DNA from: Bordetella sp. LUAb4
GTDB lineage: Bacteria; Pseudomonadota; Gammaproteobacteria; Burkholderiales; Burkholderiaceae_B
DNA: 64,000 bases
Assembly (NCBI RefSeq): GCF_021325795.1
Contig: NZ_JAHPZX010000004.1
Location: 310,001 to 374,000, forward strand
Direction: 5' to 3'
A model generated the notes under the pieces. That model did no database searches and was not told where the DNA came from. It saw only the letters and a list, made by a program, of their open reading frames with translations. This document shows positions 41,101-47,774 of the stretch, piece by piece; the first letter of the stretch is position 1, and every line of letters starts with the position of its first letter. The position numbers were made by a program, and so were the translations under genes.

Positions 41101-42141
41101 GCCTTGTTGTGAGGATGGCGTACCGCCGAAACCGCCCGCGCCGCCGGCTCCGTAAGCAACGAAGCCGGGCAGGTAATCGGTGTTGGTCGTGATGCTGGAG
41201 TCGGCATGCGTGATCGTCACGAGACCGGCGCTGCCGCCTTGCCCCCCGGAGTTGCCGTTGCCCTGGATGGCGGACCCGGCATTGCCCCCCACGCTGGCGG
41301 CGAGCACCGCGGCGCTGGGTAAGCCCGGCTGGTTGGAGGGCGGCGTGCCGTACACGTTGATGTAGAGGTCGCCGTAATACGACAGGTTCACCGAAGCCGC
41401 GCCGCCATTGCCACCCCAACCGGCGTTGTTGTTCGAACTCTGGGTATTCGTTCCGCCGCCCTGCCCGCCCGTCGACAGCGCCTGGATGCCGTAAACGCCG
41501 CCGTTGCCGCTGCCGGCGTTCTGCCAGGTCCACCAAAGCCTTGCGGCCTGGTTCAACGTGACCTGCACGGGGCCGCCATTGCCGCCGCCGCCCCAATTGC
41601 TGCCGTTGCCGCCATTGGAAACGCCCTGGATGATTGCAAACCCGGTGCTTCCCGCCGCGGTGGCGTTGAGATTGTTGTCCGAGCTGGTGATGGTGACGCC
41701 TGACGAGGATCCCCCCGGGCCGCCATAATTGGGCGCACCCGAATCGACTGAATTGCCGCCCTGATCCGCTGCCCAGATTGCCGCGCCACTGACCACCTGG
41801 CTGCTGGCGTTGACGGTGATGGAGGCGGTATTGGTGATGGAGATACCGTTCGTCGTCGAGCCGCCGGTTGGCGCGGTAGCGCCGACCTGGTTTTCCCAGA
41901 GGCCGAATATGTAGCCGCTGCCGTCCACGGCTGACTGACTGATGGCGTAGTTGTTGTTGACCGTGATGCCCGACTGCGCCTGCGCGGCCGCGGCTGGCAT
42001 GACGGCCAGAAGCGCGCTGATGAGGACGCGGGGTCTGAAAACGCAGGAAGATTGAATGTCCACACTGCTTCTTTTCGTGTCGTGGCCCCCCCGGGTCGTT
42101 TCGATTTTCTTATCCCGCCCGCCTTCCACCGACCGCAGCAT
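35116..42141 (-). CDS. Giant glycine-rich autotransporter with repeated QSIGGGGG motifs
   Basis: 2341 residues. A signal peptide core (RVLISALLAVMPAAAAQA) ends near residue 55. The passenger is built of units of about 45-80 residues that close with QSIGGGGG; I count 13 copies plus two QSVGGGGG, most preceded by a G-x-x-A-x-G-I/V pattern (beta-helix rungs). The last 280 residues or so (from WGQVNGRWTDQ) form the outer-membrane barrel, ending RFAYHF with the required terminal Phe. Starts: ATG at 42141 after an AAAGGA site, or GTG at 42063, which gives a normal-length signal peptide. It is divergent from a receiver-less winged-helix regulator. Surface adhesion or matrix formation is likely by family, not proved. 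Confidence 0.92.
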   Translation of the reverse strand: MLRSVEGGRDKKIETTRGGHDTKRSSVDIQSSCVFRPRVLISALLAVMPAAAAQAQSGITVNNNYAISQSAVDGSGYIFGLWENQVGATAPTGGSTTNGISITNTASITVNASSQVVSGAAIWAADQGGNSVDSGAPNYGGPGGSSSGVTITSSDNNLNATAAGSTGFAIIQGVSNGGNGSNWGGGGNGGPVQVTLNQAARLWWTWQNAGSGNGGVYGIQALSTGGQGGGTNTQSSNNNAGWGGNGGAASVNLSYYGDLYINVYGTPPSNQPGLPSAAVLAASVGGNAGSAIQGNGNSGGQGGSAGLVTITHADSSITTNTDYLPGFVAYGAGGAGGFGGTPSSQQGGDSNPSQNGGNGGSTSGAVISFNAQNRYASISTQSYGAGFSPAIAATQIGGAGGYGGYSHDKGASASHGGDGGSGGNAGPITITVQGNSGNYVGLTTDAPSSPGIYASSLGGAGAYGGEGDTSAAGNAHGGQGGAGGAGGDISVSLMQTIITTNHSNSPGIVARSEGGIGGQGGYADAGTGKAYGGGGGNGGNSGNITITTDSASSITTTYGTDSMGIFAQSLSAAGGDNNGNNGGFGGDAGNAGVGGNVGTITINNGAKISTAGPTSRGMLVQALAGAGGTGGDSWKLGHSGGGSGAAGGAAGTINVTNRGAISTAGDSAQGILLQSIGGGGGAGGSGSGIISAVGGNGGNGSDGGAINFTNSGAVTTTAAGGIGVLGQSIGGGGGDGGGASAISVAIGGTGGNSANGGVITANLNSGTNVKTVGDIAHGVVFQSIGGGGGNGGNAVATGITVTEAIGGSGGAAGIGGAVTINTNGANITTSGNKSVGLVAQSIGGGGGTGGSATSTSVGPAFAVSLAVGGTGGSAPSYGGIVGINMTGGSISTGQSASLINGSSAATGICPGTSNGACNVQPVDSHGVVVQSIGGGGGHGGAASAQAIAVATPIEPDGSQLSLQESMAVGGKGGGGGNGGVAMFAMSNGAKIVTAGNGASGAIVQSIGGGGGNGGDSSAMSAAVGYTSDSAPTGLAPGVSLTATVSGNGGSAGAGGAVQVVMGGGTDQWGGFWSDGTGAPPTSITTYGDYATGIKAQSIGGGGGDAGTGSGNTQNFGTGSTTSLSINLGSEGSPGGNGGDTTIYLYPGNGIQTYGSAAVGVIAQSIGGGGGTSQGGSFSVAQSFKQDGSPTQKPGMNVSMGNKTSKNGGSGQTVTVSVAAPITTHGNDSTGVVAQSIGGGGGIGGSSASDGSGDNPVLQAMQGREFTSDVTSWLNDGSTPQENSTMNINIGGTGGAGGDGGPVTVWLAAQISTLGNPVVAGGNQSASSGDWAHGIVAQSIGGGGGKGGTAIASSQGGDWAEINSSYNVAVGGAGGSGGSGGTVTVNLQDGGAVQTVGYGATGVVAQSIGGGGGLGADGSDALGGRISLGRSDGGNGGSGGSGGNVFIQEDGNLGSTISTAGTFADGINAQSIGGGGGIAGAGSSVWAEYGSKQVSGSMALTAGGGTASSGSGANVYINQNFQNYPLYVSVSGYGAYGILAQSIGGGGGNIIANQAASGGTTTQLGSLGTTSAASGGGVYVNLTSGSVINASGVAGMGLVAQSVGGGGGIIRVNDGSNTTPGLFTGYQPTFSSQNGASSANGGPIVINSYANISANGPGGIGIFAQSVGGGGGLILNGSTLYAGAPLANGCSKSSCGGTSTNGSDNFSVTLLGGSVSATGTNGIGIFAQATGFAQIVNATPNVVIGNGTPSNIVTVTGGSGSGAAGVWIDRPAGDSNDSQGWLKVQEGGVLTTVLGSGGLAVNATGGGSVAVSNLGTITGSMSLDTTETNYDGGSWNPGPVDSNGMLQSERGSLLNRGTWVPGASARADVLNQGTIAFDDPKMTTTVSGRFIQTSTGSLSPVIDSLNNRTSLFKVNGTASVDGLIAPNAVSLLPGTVPVFTATNFATTAQARDSLVFDWDAKTSGNTITLTPARVNFTPDKVSLNSSQSSLANYYNRGWNNTDRGLAVAFAGISHIDDARSYRKALDNLSSKATQAQSMAVIESAGTILGAGMSCPVFIGDGVQLSEDNCVWGQVNGRWTDQSSTSDISGYHVSGTTYRVGGQHQVAPNWFVGGSLAAGQTYARTKGGSSGDGDVYDGSITLKRVAGPWYFAGSLAMATGSFDNNRRVNFFGDSSSLGSSSNIFLAGTRLRTGYEFNRGDWYIKPYGDVDVVYTHAPGFKEGGASPYALNVRSASQTNVAFSPMIEFGRRTEVDAKTSMRAYAAFGVSWRPDNTRTVRSSFAGADAGTGTFTDHIKSPEVLGKVDLGLQFFRAGGYEFRAGYTADFAHSFLSQSATARFAYHF

Positions 42142-42614
42142 CTAGCAATCCTTTTTCCAGTTACGAGCCGTCCGTGAGCTGAAGCAATCAGCCTATTCAG
42201 CGGCGCAAAGAGACGAAGAGTTTCACTTCACATTGCGAATTGTTAAGTCCGGGACGAGGTTATCAAGAAGCAACTGTGGAGGAACGCACATATTTCTTCA
42301 AAGTCGGAACAAAACGACACTTTTGTGGAGAAAGTGGAAACAAGGTGTGAAAGATAAGGACTTGTTTGTGGGCATCCACCCAAGGACACCTGGAGGCGGC
42401 GCGAATGCGCACGGAACATCGCTTTTTCCCGCGCACTTTCGTGAGACGCGGCGGTTTGAAATCGTCAATCGTTAAATCGCAGAGGTCGCGAGCGCCTGTG
42501 CCATCTTTCTTTACATGCGCCAATGGGCCAAAATCACGGCCTAAACAGGTCCGGGCACGGCGCGACTGGTGGGTCACGCCTTGTGCCTATCCGCCTGGCT
42601 CTAAGCGGTGAGAT
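42142..42614. other. Divergent promoter region of the giant autotransporter and its neighbour regulator
   Basis: About 470 bases, AT-richer in 42225-42480 than the flanking genes. No credible ORF; small frames here have unlikely composition. It probably holds promoters for both directions and binding sites of the regulator at 42615, but I cannot point to a convincing dyad. Confidence 0.45.
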
Positions 42615-43376
42615 ATGTCCCCTTTTGTGCTGATCCAAGACGGCCAACGCCTTACCCTGCAGATGTGCGAATCGCCGCGCGCCAGGTATTCGTGGTTTTT
42701 ATTTACGGCCGACTGCAGCGATGCCGGGTTCGGGCCGGATCGGCTGATTGCACGCAGCGAAGAGCTTGCCGGCGAGCCAACCGCCAAAAAGGAAGGGATG
42801 ACTGCCTTGCTGGCCTACAAACGGCACATCGGCTTCGACGCCTTGGGGCGGGATCGGCCTGGTTCGGACGGGAGCATTGCCCACCCCGCTTCCTGGGAGC
42901 CAAGGACGATCGATCAACTGGTTGACAGTGTCGGCAGCCGCCTGGATCAACTCGGCACGACGCTCGATCTCATTCGCCGCCGTCTCGCCGACGTGCGCAA
43001 GGTCGCCCCGGCTTCCTCGCTGCCACCGAATGCCGACGTGCCGGATGAGCCACAGGCCGTTTCCCACTCGCCCAACACCTGGCGGCTGCTGGAAGGCGGC
43101 TTCATGCTGGTTTCACCGGTGGGCATCAAGGTCGCGCTCTCGGCCGCGGAACAACAGTTCCTGTCCGAACTGTTTCGGGCGCCGGAAGCCCATATCACCT
43201 ACGACCAGGCCTGCCGCGCGCTCGCGGAAAGTTCGGCGGAGCCGGTGAAATCCCACTCTTCCCTCTCCGTGCTGGTGACCCGCTTGCGCGCCAAATGCCG
43301 TGAACGCGGATTGGACCTTCCTCTACATACCCTGCGCGGAATCGGCTATCACTTTGCCGCTGATACGGCGGTTTGA
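42615..43376 (+). CDS. Winged-helix (OmpR/PhoB-type) regulator without a receiver domain
   Basis: 253 residues. The C-terminal 95 residues carry the OmpR/PhoB effector fold: LLEGGFMLVSPVGIKVALSAAEQQFL in sense, helices around ITYDQACRALAES, the recognition helix in HSSLSVLVTRLRAKCRE and the wing LHTLRGIGYHF. The N-terminal part (FVLIQDGQRLTLQMCESPRA) has no phosphorylatable Asp receiver pattern. A putative helix (TIDQLVDSVGSRLDQLGTTLDLIRRRLADV, residues about 98-127) looks like a coiled coil for dimerisation. Divergent from the giant autotransporter, it is the obvious candidate regulator of it. Confidence 0.85.
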   Translation: MSPFVLIQDGQRLTLQMCESPRARYSWFLFTADCSDAGFGPDRLIARSEELAGEPTAKKEGMTALLAYKRHIGFDALGRDRPGSDGSIAHPASWEPRTIDQLVDSVGSRLDQLGTTLDLIRRRLADVRKVAPASSLPPNADVPDEPQAVSHSPNTWRLLEGGFMLVSPVGIKVALSAAEQQFLSELFRAPEAHITYDQACRALAESSAEPVKSHSSLSVLVTRLRAKCRERGLDLPLHTLRGIGYHFAADTAV

Positions 43377-43498
43377 CCATGTTTGATCATGTTTGAACGT
43401 GAGGCCTTCGGTTCACGCAATGAGGTGGACCGCCTCCCCATGCACAGGCAAAAAAAAACGTGTAAAACGTCAGCACCTGAATCTGGAAGTCGACGCTC

Positions 43499-44074
43499 AT
43501 GCTCAAGCCCGTGGTCCGTTGCGGATTAACCGCCCTCGCTCTGTTGTTGCCGATTTGTGCTTCGAGCGCGCCGGCGGCTTCCCGGGTTTCCTCCGAAGTG
43601 CCGCCCTTCGACTTGACCTGCAAATACGACCCGTCGGCAGCCGCCAAGGAAAGCAGCGGTAATGGCATTCCGGCCGCAGCCGGTGCCGGCGATGCATTCT
43701 TCGACGGTAGCTTGAAGTGGGACGGCAAGAACCTGGCGCTATCCGGCTCGATGATCATGAATCCGCTCGATTCCCTGGTATTCAGGAACAATCACGGGCC
43801 ATACATGGTCGATCACCCGCAGGCCAAATCCTTGAACCGGCGGGAATTCGGCGCGCCGGGCGGGGTCGCGGTCTCTGTCGGATTTTCAGCGCAGCGCCCC
43901 TCCAAGGCTGAAGGGAAGGAAAAGACCGAAGAGTTCTACTCGGTCACGTTGCAGTTCGAAAAAGGCAAGCTGGCGTACATGGAAGTGACCGGCGCCTCTT
44001 TCGAACAGGGTGTGCTGATCGACGCGGGCAAGGCCAACAGCAGGCACTGCGTCACCACCTTGAGTCCCGCGTAA
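43499..44074 (+). CDS. Secreted protein of unknown function
   Basis: 191 residues, not recognised. An N-terminal signal peptide (MLKPVVRCGLTALALLLPIC, cleavage near SSA-PAA) is followed by a globular domain. It has two cysteines in the mature part, at LTCKYDP and at the C-terminal RHCVTTL, that could form a disulfide. Distinct phrases are FFDGSLKWDGKNLALSGSMI and VTLQFEKGKLAYMEV. It lies 122 bases after the winged-helix regulator and on the same strand, so the two may be co-transcribed; a role in surface or periplasm is only a guess. Confidence 0.75.
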   Translation: MLKPVVRCGLTALALLLPICASSAPAASRVSSEVPPFDLTCKYDPSAAAKESSGNGIPAAAGAGDAFFDGSLKWDGKNLALSGSMIMNPLDSLVFRNNHGPYMVDHPQAKSLNRREFGAPGGVAVSVGFSAQRPSKAEGKEKTEEFYSVTLQFEKGKLAYMEVTGASFEQGVLIDAGKANSRHCVTTLSPA

Positions 44075-44086
44075 CGATTGCGGGCA

Positions 44087-45007
44087 TCACACCACGCCCG
44101 GGAGCGCCATCTCAACGCCGGCTTTTTCCAGTTCGAACTGGCATTGCTCGAAGCCGGTCGCGGGCACGCGCTCGCCATCCCTGTCCAGTATCTCCGGCAT
44201 GCGGCCGCGGATTGCCGCCGCGGCGTCGTGGGTGGAGTCCAGCGCATTGCCGGCGAATATGCCCGCCGTCATCGTGATGTTGGCGCTTTCCACGCTACCG
44301 CCGCCCGCCAATAGAATGCGGCGCGTCGGTGCGTCCTCCCCCACCAGCGCGACCAATGCCGGGCTGACAGCCGCGGGGGCCAGATGCGCCAGCGCTTCTT
44401 CGGTCAAAACCCCTTGCGTCATGGCCGTGGCGGCGGTCGGCGCCAGGCAGTTCACCCGGATGCCATAGCGCTCGCCTTCCAACGCCAGGGTCTGCATCAA
44501 TCCGACCAGTGCCATCTTGGCCGCGCTGTAATTGGCCTGGCCGAAATTCCCATACAGGCCCGACGACGACGTCGTCATCACGATGCGGCCGTAGCGCTGC
44601 GCCCGCATGGTCTCCCAAACGGCTTTGATGCAATGCACGCTGCCCATCAGATGCACTTCCAGCACTTGGCGGAAATCGTCCAGGGACATCTTGGCGAAAC
44701 TCTTGTCGCGCAGGATGCCGGCGTTGTTGACGAGAATGTCCACCCTGCCCCAGGTTTCGATGGCCTGCGCCACCATGTCTTCCATGGCGGCGTGGTCAGT
44801 CACGTCACCGCCAACGGCCATCGCCATGCCACCCGCGCGAGTGATCTCGTCGGCCACGGCCCGGCCCGGCGTACCGGCCTGCGCGCCGGCGATATCGTTC
44901 ACCACCACGCGGGCGCCCTGCCGTGCCAGTTCAATAGCGTGTGCGCGGCCCAGGCCACTGCCCGCGCCGGTTACGACGGCGACGCGGTCTTGCAGGTATT
45001 TCGTCAT
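44087..45007 (-). CDS. Short-chain dehydrogenase (beta-hydroxyacyl type)
   Basis: 306 residues. TGAGSGLGRAHA (TGxxxGxG), VNDIAG, NNAGILRD, TTSSSG and the catalytic Tyr-Lys in NYSAAKMAL define the SDR family, resembling the N-terminal dehydrogenase of peroxisomal multifunctional enzyme. The C-terminus extends about 50 residues past the usual FabG end (AGIFAGNALDSTHDAAAAIR). A GAAGGAA site precedes the ATG. It follows the BKACE gene by about 20 bases, so a beta-hydroxy acid or acyl-CoA to beta-keto conversion feeding BKACE is a fair inference. Confidence 0.9.
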   Translation of the reverse strand: MTKYLQDRVAVVTGAGSGLGRAHAIELARQGARVVVNDIAGAQAGTPGRAVADEITRAGGMAMAVGGDVTDHAAMEDMVAQAIETWGRVDILVNNAGILRDKSFAKMSLDDFRQVLEVHLMGSVHCIKAVWETMRAQRYGRIVMTTSSSGLYGNFGQANYSAAKMALVGLMQTLALEGERYGIRVNCLAPTAATAMTQGVLTEEALAHLAPAAVSPALVALVGEDAPTRRILLAGGGSVESANITMTAGIFAGNALDSTHDAAAAIRGRMPEILDRDGERVPATGFEQCQFELEKAGVEMALPGVV

Positions 45008-45028
45008 GAAAATTCCTTCAGTTCAATA

Positions 45029-45991
45029 TCAGATCGCGGTCGCCGCCGCGCCCTTCAATCCCAGCATGGCGCGCGCTTCGTCCGGGGTGGCGATTTCCAG
45101 GGACAGCGCTTCCAGGATGCCGCGGATCTTGGTCACCTGTTCCGCGCACGAGGTTGCCAGCTTGCCCTTGGCGATGTAGAGGCTGTCTTCCAGCCCTACC
45201 CGCACATTGCCGCCCATGATGGCCGCCATGGTGACCAGCGGCAATTGGTGGCGGCCGGCGCCCAGCACGGAAAAGCGATAACCGTTGCGGCCGAACAGCC
45301 GATCAGCCGTGGTGCGCATCGTGACCAGGTTCTCCGGATCCGGCCCCAGGCCACCCAGGATGCCGAAGATGCTCTGGATGAACAGCGGTCCCTGAATCAA
45401 GCCTTCATCGACGAAATGCGCCAGGCTGTACAGATGTCCTACGTCATAGCATTCGAACTCGAAGCGCGTACCGCAGTCGTCGCCCAGGACCTTGAGGATA
45501 TGCCGGATGTCCTTGAAGGTGTTGCGGAAGATCAGGTCTTCCATGCCTTCTATATAGGGTTTCTCCCAGTCGTACTGCCATTCGGAGATGCGGCGCGCGG
45601 CGGGATGGATGGAGAAATTCATCGAGCCCATGTTCAGCGAACACATCTCCGGCTTGGCGCGCAAGGGATAGGCCAGCCTTTCTTCCAGCGTCATGCGGGT
45701 GCTGCCGCCCGTCGAGATATTGATCACGGCATCGGTGGCGTCGCGGATGCGGGGCACGAAGGCCTCGAACACCGCGGGGTCCGGCGTGGGCCGGCCGTCG
45801 CGCGGATCGCGTGCATGCAGGTGCAGGATGGCCGCGCCGGCGCGCGCCGCATCGATCGCCTGCTCCGCGATCTGGTCCGGTGTCAGGGGCAGATGCGGGG
45901 ACATGGTCGGCGTGTGGACCGAGCCGGTGACCGCGCAGGAGATGATGACCTTGTCGTGGGAGCGCGTTGAGGTGTTGGTTCCAATGCTCAT
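45029..45991 (-). CDS. Beta-keto acid cleavage enzyme (BKACE, DUF849)
   Basis: About 320 residues. BKACE members condense a beta-keto acid with acetyl-CoA and cleave it to acetoacetate and a new CoA ester. Seen: IISCAVTGSVHTPTMSP at the start, the zinc ligands in ILHLHARDPRDGRPTPD, INISTGGS, EMCSLNMGSMNF, FECYDVGHL and VRVGLEDSLYIAKGKLA in sense. The substrate pocket cannot be read by eye. The ATG at 45991 (MSIGTNT) is preferred; the earlier one at 46042 adds a Ser/Thr/Gln-rich peptide, has no ribosome site and abuts a tandem repeat. It heads a module with an SDR and lies next to the Liv importer operon. Confidence 0.9.
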   Translation of the reverse strand: MSIGTNTSTRSHDKVIISCAVTGSVHTPTMSPHLPLTPDQIAEQAIDAARAGAAILHLHARDPRDGRPTPDPAVFEAFVPRIRDATDAVINISTGGSTRMTLEERLAYPLRAKPEMCSLNMGSMNFSIHPAARRISEWQYDWEKPYIEGMEDLIFRNTFKDIRHILKVLGDDCGTRFEFECYDVGHLYSLAHFVDEGLIQGPLFIQSIFGILGGLGPDPENLVTMRTTADRLFGRNGYRFSVLGAGRHQLPLVTMAAIMGGNVRVGLEDSLYIAKGKLATSCAEQVTKIRGILEALSLEIATPDEARAMLGLKGAAATAI

Positions 45992-46041
45992 CTGGGTGCC
46001 TTTTTGACCGCTGGTCTGAGTATTTGTCTGGCTGCTCGTCA

Positions 46042-46126
46042 TGGCTGTGTTTCTAAGGCTGTGTTTCTAAGGCTGTGTTTCTAAGGCTATGCTTCCAAGC
46101 CTATGCTTCTCAAGGCTATGCTCTCA
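46042..46126. repeat. 14-bp tandem repeat upstream of the BKACE gene
   Basis: Six units of AGGCTGTGTTTCTA drifting to AGGCTATGCTTCCA and AGCCTATGCTTCTCA. The first three are nearly exact. It occupies the gap between livF and BKACE, on the 5' side of BKACE. Confidence 0.85.
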
Positions 46127-46179
46127 AGCTATTTTCATTGGTGAAATTGGATGCAGCTGCGTGCCGTCCTGGCTGGGCG

Positions 46180-46902
46180 CTATACGGCCAGCCACTGCGA
46201 AACCAGGGCTTCGTTCGAACCCAGTTCCTCTGGATGGCCCTCGAAGACAATGCGCCCATGTCCCATCACGCACACGCGCGTGGACACCTTCAGGGCAATG
46301 GTCAGCTTCTGTTCCACCAGCAGTACCGACACGCCCTTGCGATGCATGTCCTGGATGCACTCCCCCACCTGCGTCACGATCTTCGGCGCCAGGCCTTCGG
46401 TAGGCTCGTCGATGAGGATCACCAGCGGGTTGCCCAATAGCGACCGGCACATGGTGAGCATCTGCTGTTCGCCGCCGGACAAGCTGCCCGCCTTGGTGTT
46501 GCGGCGCTCCTTCAAGCGCGGGAAGTAGTCGAACATCTGCGCCATCGTCCAGTGATGAGCGCCCGGCACGGGCCGCTGCTCGCCCATGCGCAGGTTCTCA
46601 TCCACCGTCAGGTTGGCGAAGACTTCACGTTCTTCGGGCACATAGGCCAGGCCCGCGCGGCAGATGGCATAAGGCCGCGCCCCGGCCAGCTCGCGCCCGC
46701 GCAGCTGTATCTGGCCCGACGTCGGCGTCACCAGGCCCATGATGGTCTTCATGGTGGTGGACCGGCCCGAGCCGTTGCGGCCCACCAGGCTGACCACTTC
46801 ATTGGCGCCCACGCGCAGGTCGACGCCATGTAGCACGTGGCTCTTGCCGTAGTGGGCGTGCAGGTTCCGCACGTTCAGCAATGTCATATCCGTGGCGCTC
46901 AT
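46180..46902 (-). CDS. livF: Branched-chain amino-acid ABC transporter ATPase LivF, Walker A Lys-to-Arg
   Basis: 240 residues. LivF ATPases pair with LivG to drive LivHM importers. Signature LSGGEQQML, Walker B ILIDEPTEGLAP and the H-loop region LLVEQKL are normal. The Walker A loop reads GRNGSGRSTT: residue 47 is Arg (codon CGG at 46764-46762) where Lys is expected. Length is normal and the rest is intact, so it is not an obvious pseudogene. It overlaps livG (ATGA). A longer open frame upstream is the antiphase of livG and is ignored. Confidence 0.92.
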   Translation of the reverse strand: MSATDMTLLNVRNLHAHYGKSHVLHGVDLRVGANEVVSLVGRNGSGRSTTMKTIMGLVTPTSGQIQLRGRELAGARPYAICRAGLAYVPEEREVFANLTVDENLRMGEQRPVPGAHHWTMAQMFDYFPRLKERRNTKAGSLSGGEQQMLTMCRSLLGNPLVILIDEPTEGLAPKIVTQVGECIQDMHRKGVSVLLVEQKLTIALKVSTRVCVMGHGRIVFEGHPEELGSNEALVSQWLAV

Positions 46903-47774
46903 GCGGTCACCTCGTCGCCCAGGTAGGCTTCGCGCACGGCGACATCGGCGCGTATCGCTTCCGGTGTGCCGGTGGCGATCACCTGGCCGTAGACCAGGAC
47001 GCTGATGCGGTCGCTCAAGGTGAACACCACGTCCATGTCGTGCTCGACGATCATCAGGGTGCGGCCGGCCGTGGTTTCGCGGATCAGCTGCGCGGTATAG
47101 GCCGTCTCTTCGTGCGACATCCCGGCCATCGGCTCGTCCAGCAGGATCAGGCGCGGGTCGGAGGCCAGCGTCATGGCTATTTCCAAGGACCGTTGTTCCG
47201 AATACGCCATCTCGCCGGCGATGGTGGCCGCTTTCGGACCGAGACGCACCAGCTCCAGCAATCGTCCGGTTTCCTCGCGGATCCGCTTGTCGCGGTCGAT
47301 GAATTTCCAGAACGCGTACTGCACCCCATGGGCCCGCAACACTGCCAGGCGCACGTTCTCGAAGGTGGTCAGCCTGGGGAAGATGTTGGTGATCTGGAAC
47401 GAGCGCGTCAGGCCCATGCGATTGATCGCCTGCGGCGACCGTCCACCGATGTCGCGATCTTCGAATCGGATGGCACCCGATGACGGCGCGAGCTGGCCGG
47501 ATATCAGGTGGAATAGCGTGGACTTGCCCGCGCCATTGGGGCCGATCACGGCATGCCGCTCGCCGGCGCGTATCTGCAGGTCCACGCCACGAATGATTTC
47601 CGTTGCGCCGAAGGCTTTGCGCAGGCCGGTCAGGGCAAGAATGGGGGAAGCCACCGCGGGGGACATAGGCCGGGTCATAGCCGGGTTCATAGCCGGGTTC
47701 ATAGCCGGGTTCATGGCCGGGTTCATAGCCGGGTTCATGGCCGGGCTCTGAGTGGGATCCATCGACGAGCTCAT
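46899..47774 (-). CDS. livG: Branched-chain amino-acid ABC transporter ATPase LivG with NPAM repeat tail
   Basis: 291 residues. The normal ATPase begins at PILALTGLRKAFGATE, with Walker A GPNGAGKST, FQITNIFPRLTTFENV, signature-like YSEQRSLEIAM in place of LSxGxQ, Walker B LILLDEPMAGMS, and IVEHDMDVVF. It is preceded by about 40 extra residues: MSSSMDPTQ, then SPAM and five NPAM tetrapeptides, encoded by a 12-bp tandem repeat. The ATG at 47774 overlaps the livM stop (ATGA), which supports it as the real start. The tail should be disordered; function unknown. Confidence 0.92.
   Translation of the reverse strand: MSSSMDPTQSPAMNPAMNPAMNPAMNPAMNPAMTRPMSPAVASPILALTGLRKAFGATEIIRGVDLQIRAGERHAVIGPNGAGKSTLFHLISGQLAPSSGAIRFEDRDIGGRSPQAINRMGLTRSFQITNIFPRLTTFENVRLAVLRAHGVQYAFWKFIDRDKRIREETGRLLELVRLGPKAATIAGEMAYSEQRSLEIAMTLASDPRLILLDEPMAGMSHEETAYTAQLIRETTAGRTLMIVEHDMDVVFTLSDRISVLVYGQVIATGTPEAIRADVAVREAYLGDEVTA
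47676..47747. repeat. 12-bp tandem repeat in livG
   Basis: Six units of CATAGCCGGGTT (some CATGGCCGGGTT, the last ending CT) encode one SPAM and five NPAM tetrapeptides on the minus strand. Because the unit is a multiple of three, gain or loss of units changes only the protein length. Confidence 0.9.

Noticed and set aside
42233-42577. Small open frames between the giant autotransporter and its regulator
   Set aside because: No ribosome sites, odd composition, mutually overlapping on both strands; better explained as promoter DNA.
43377-43498. Short ATGTTTGA repeats after the winged-helix regulator as an operator
   Set aside because: Only two or three poor copies overlapping the end of a gene; too little to support a site.
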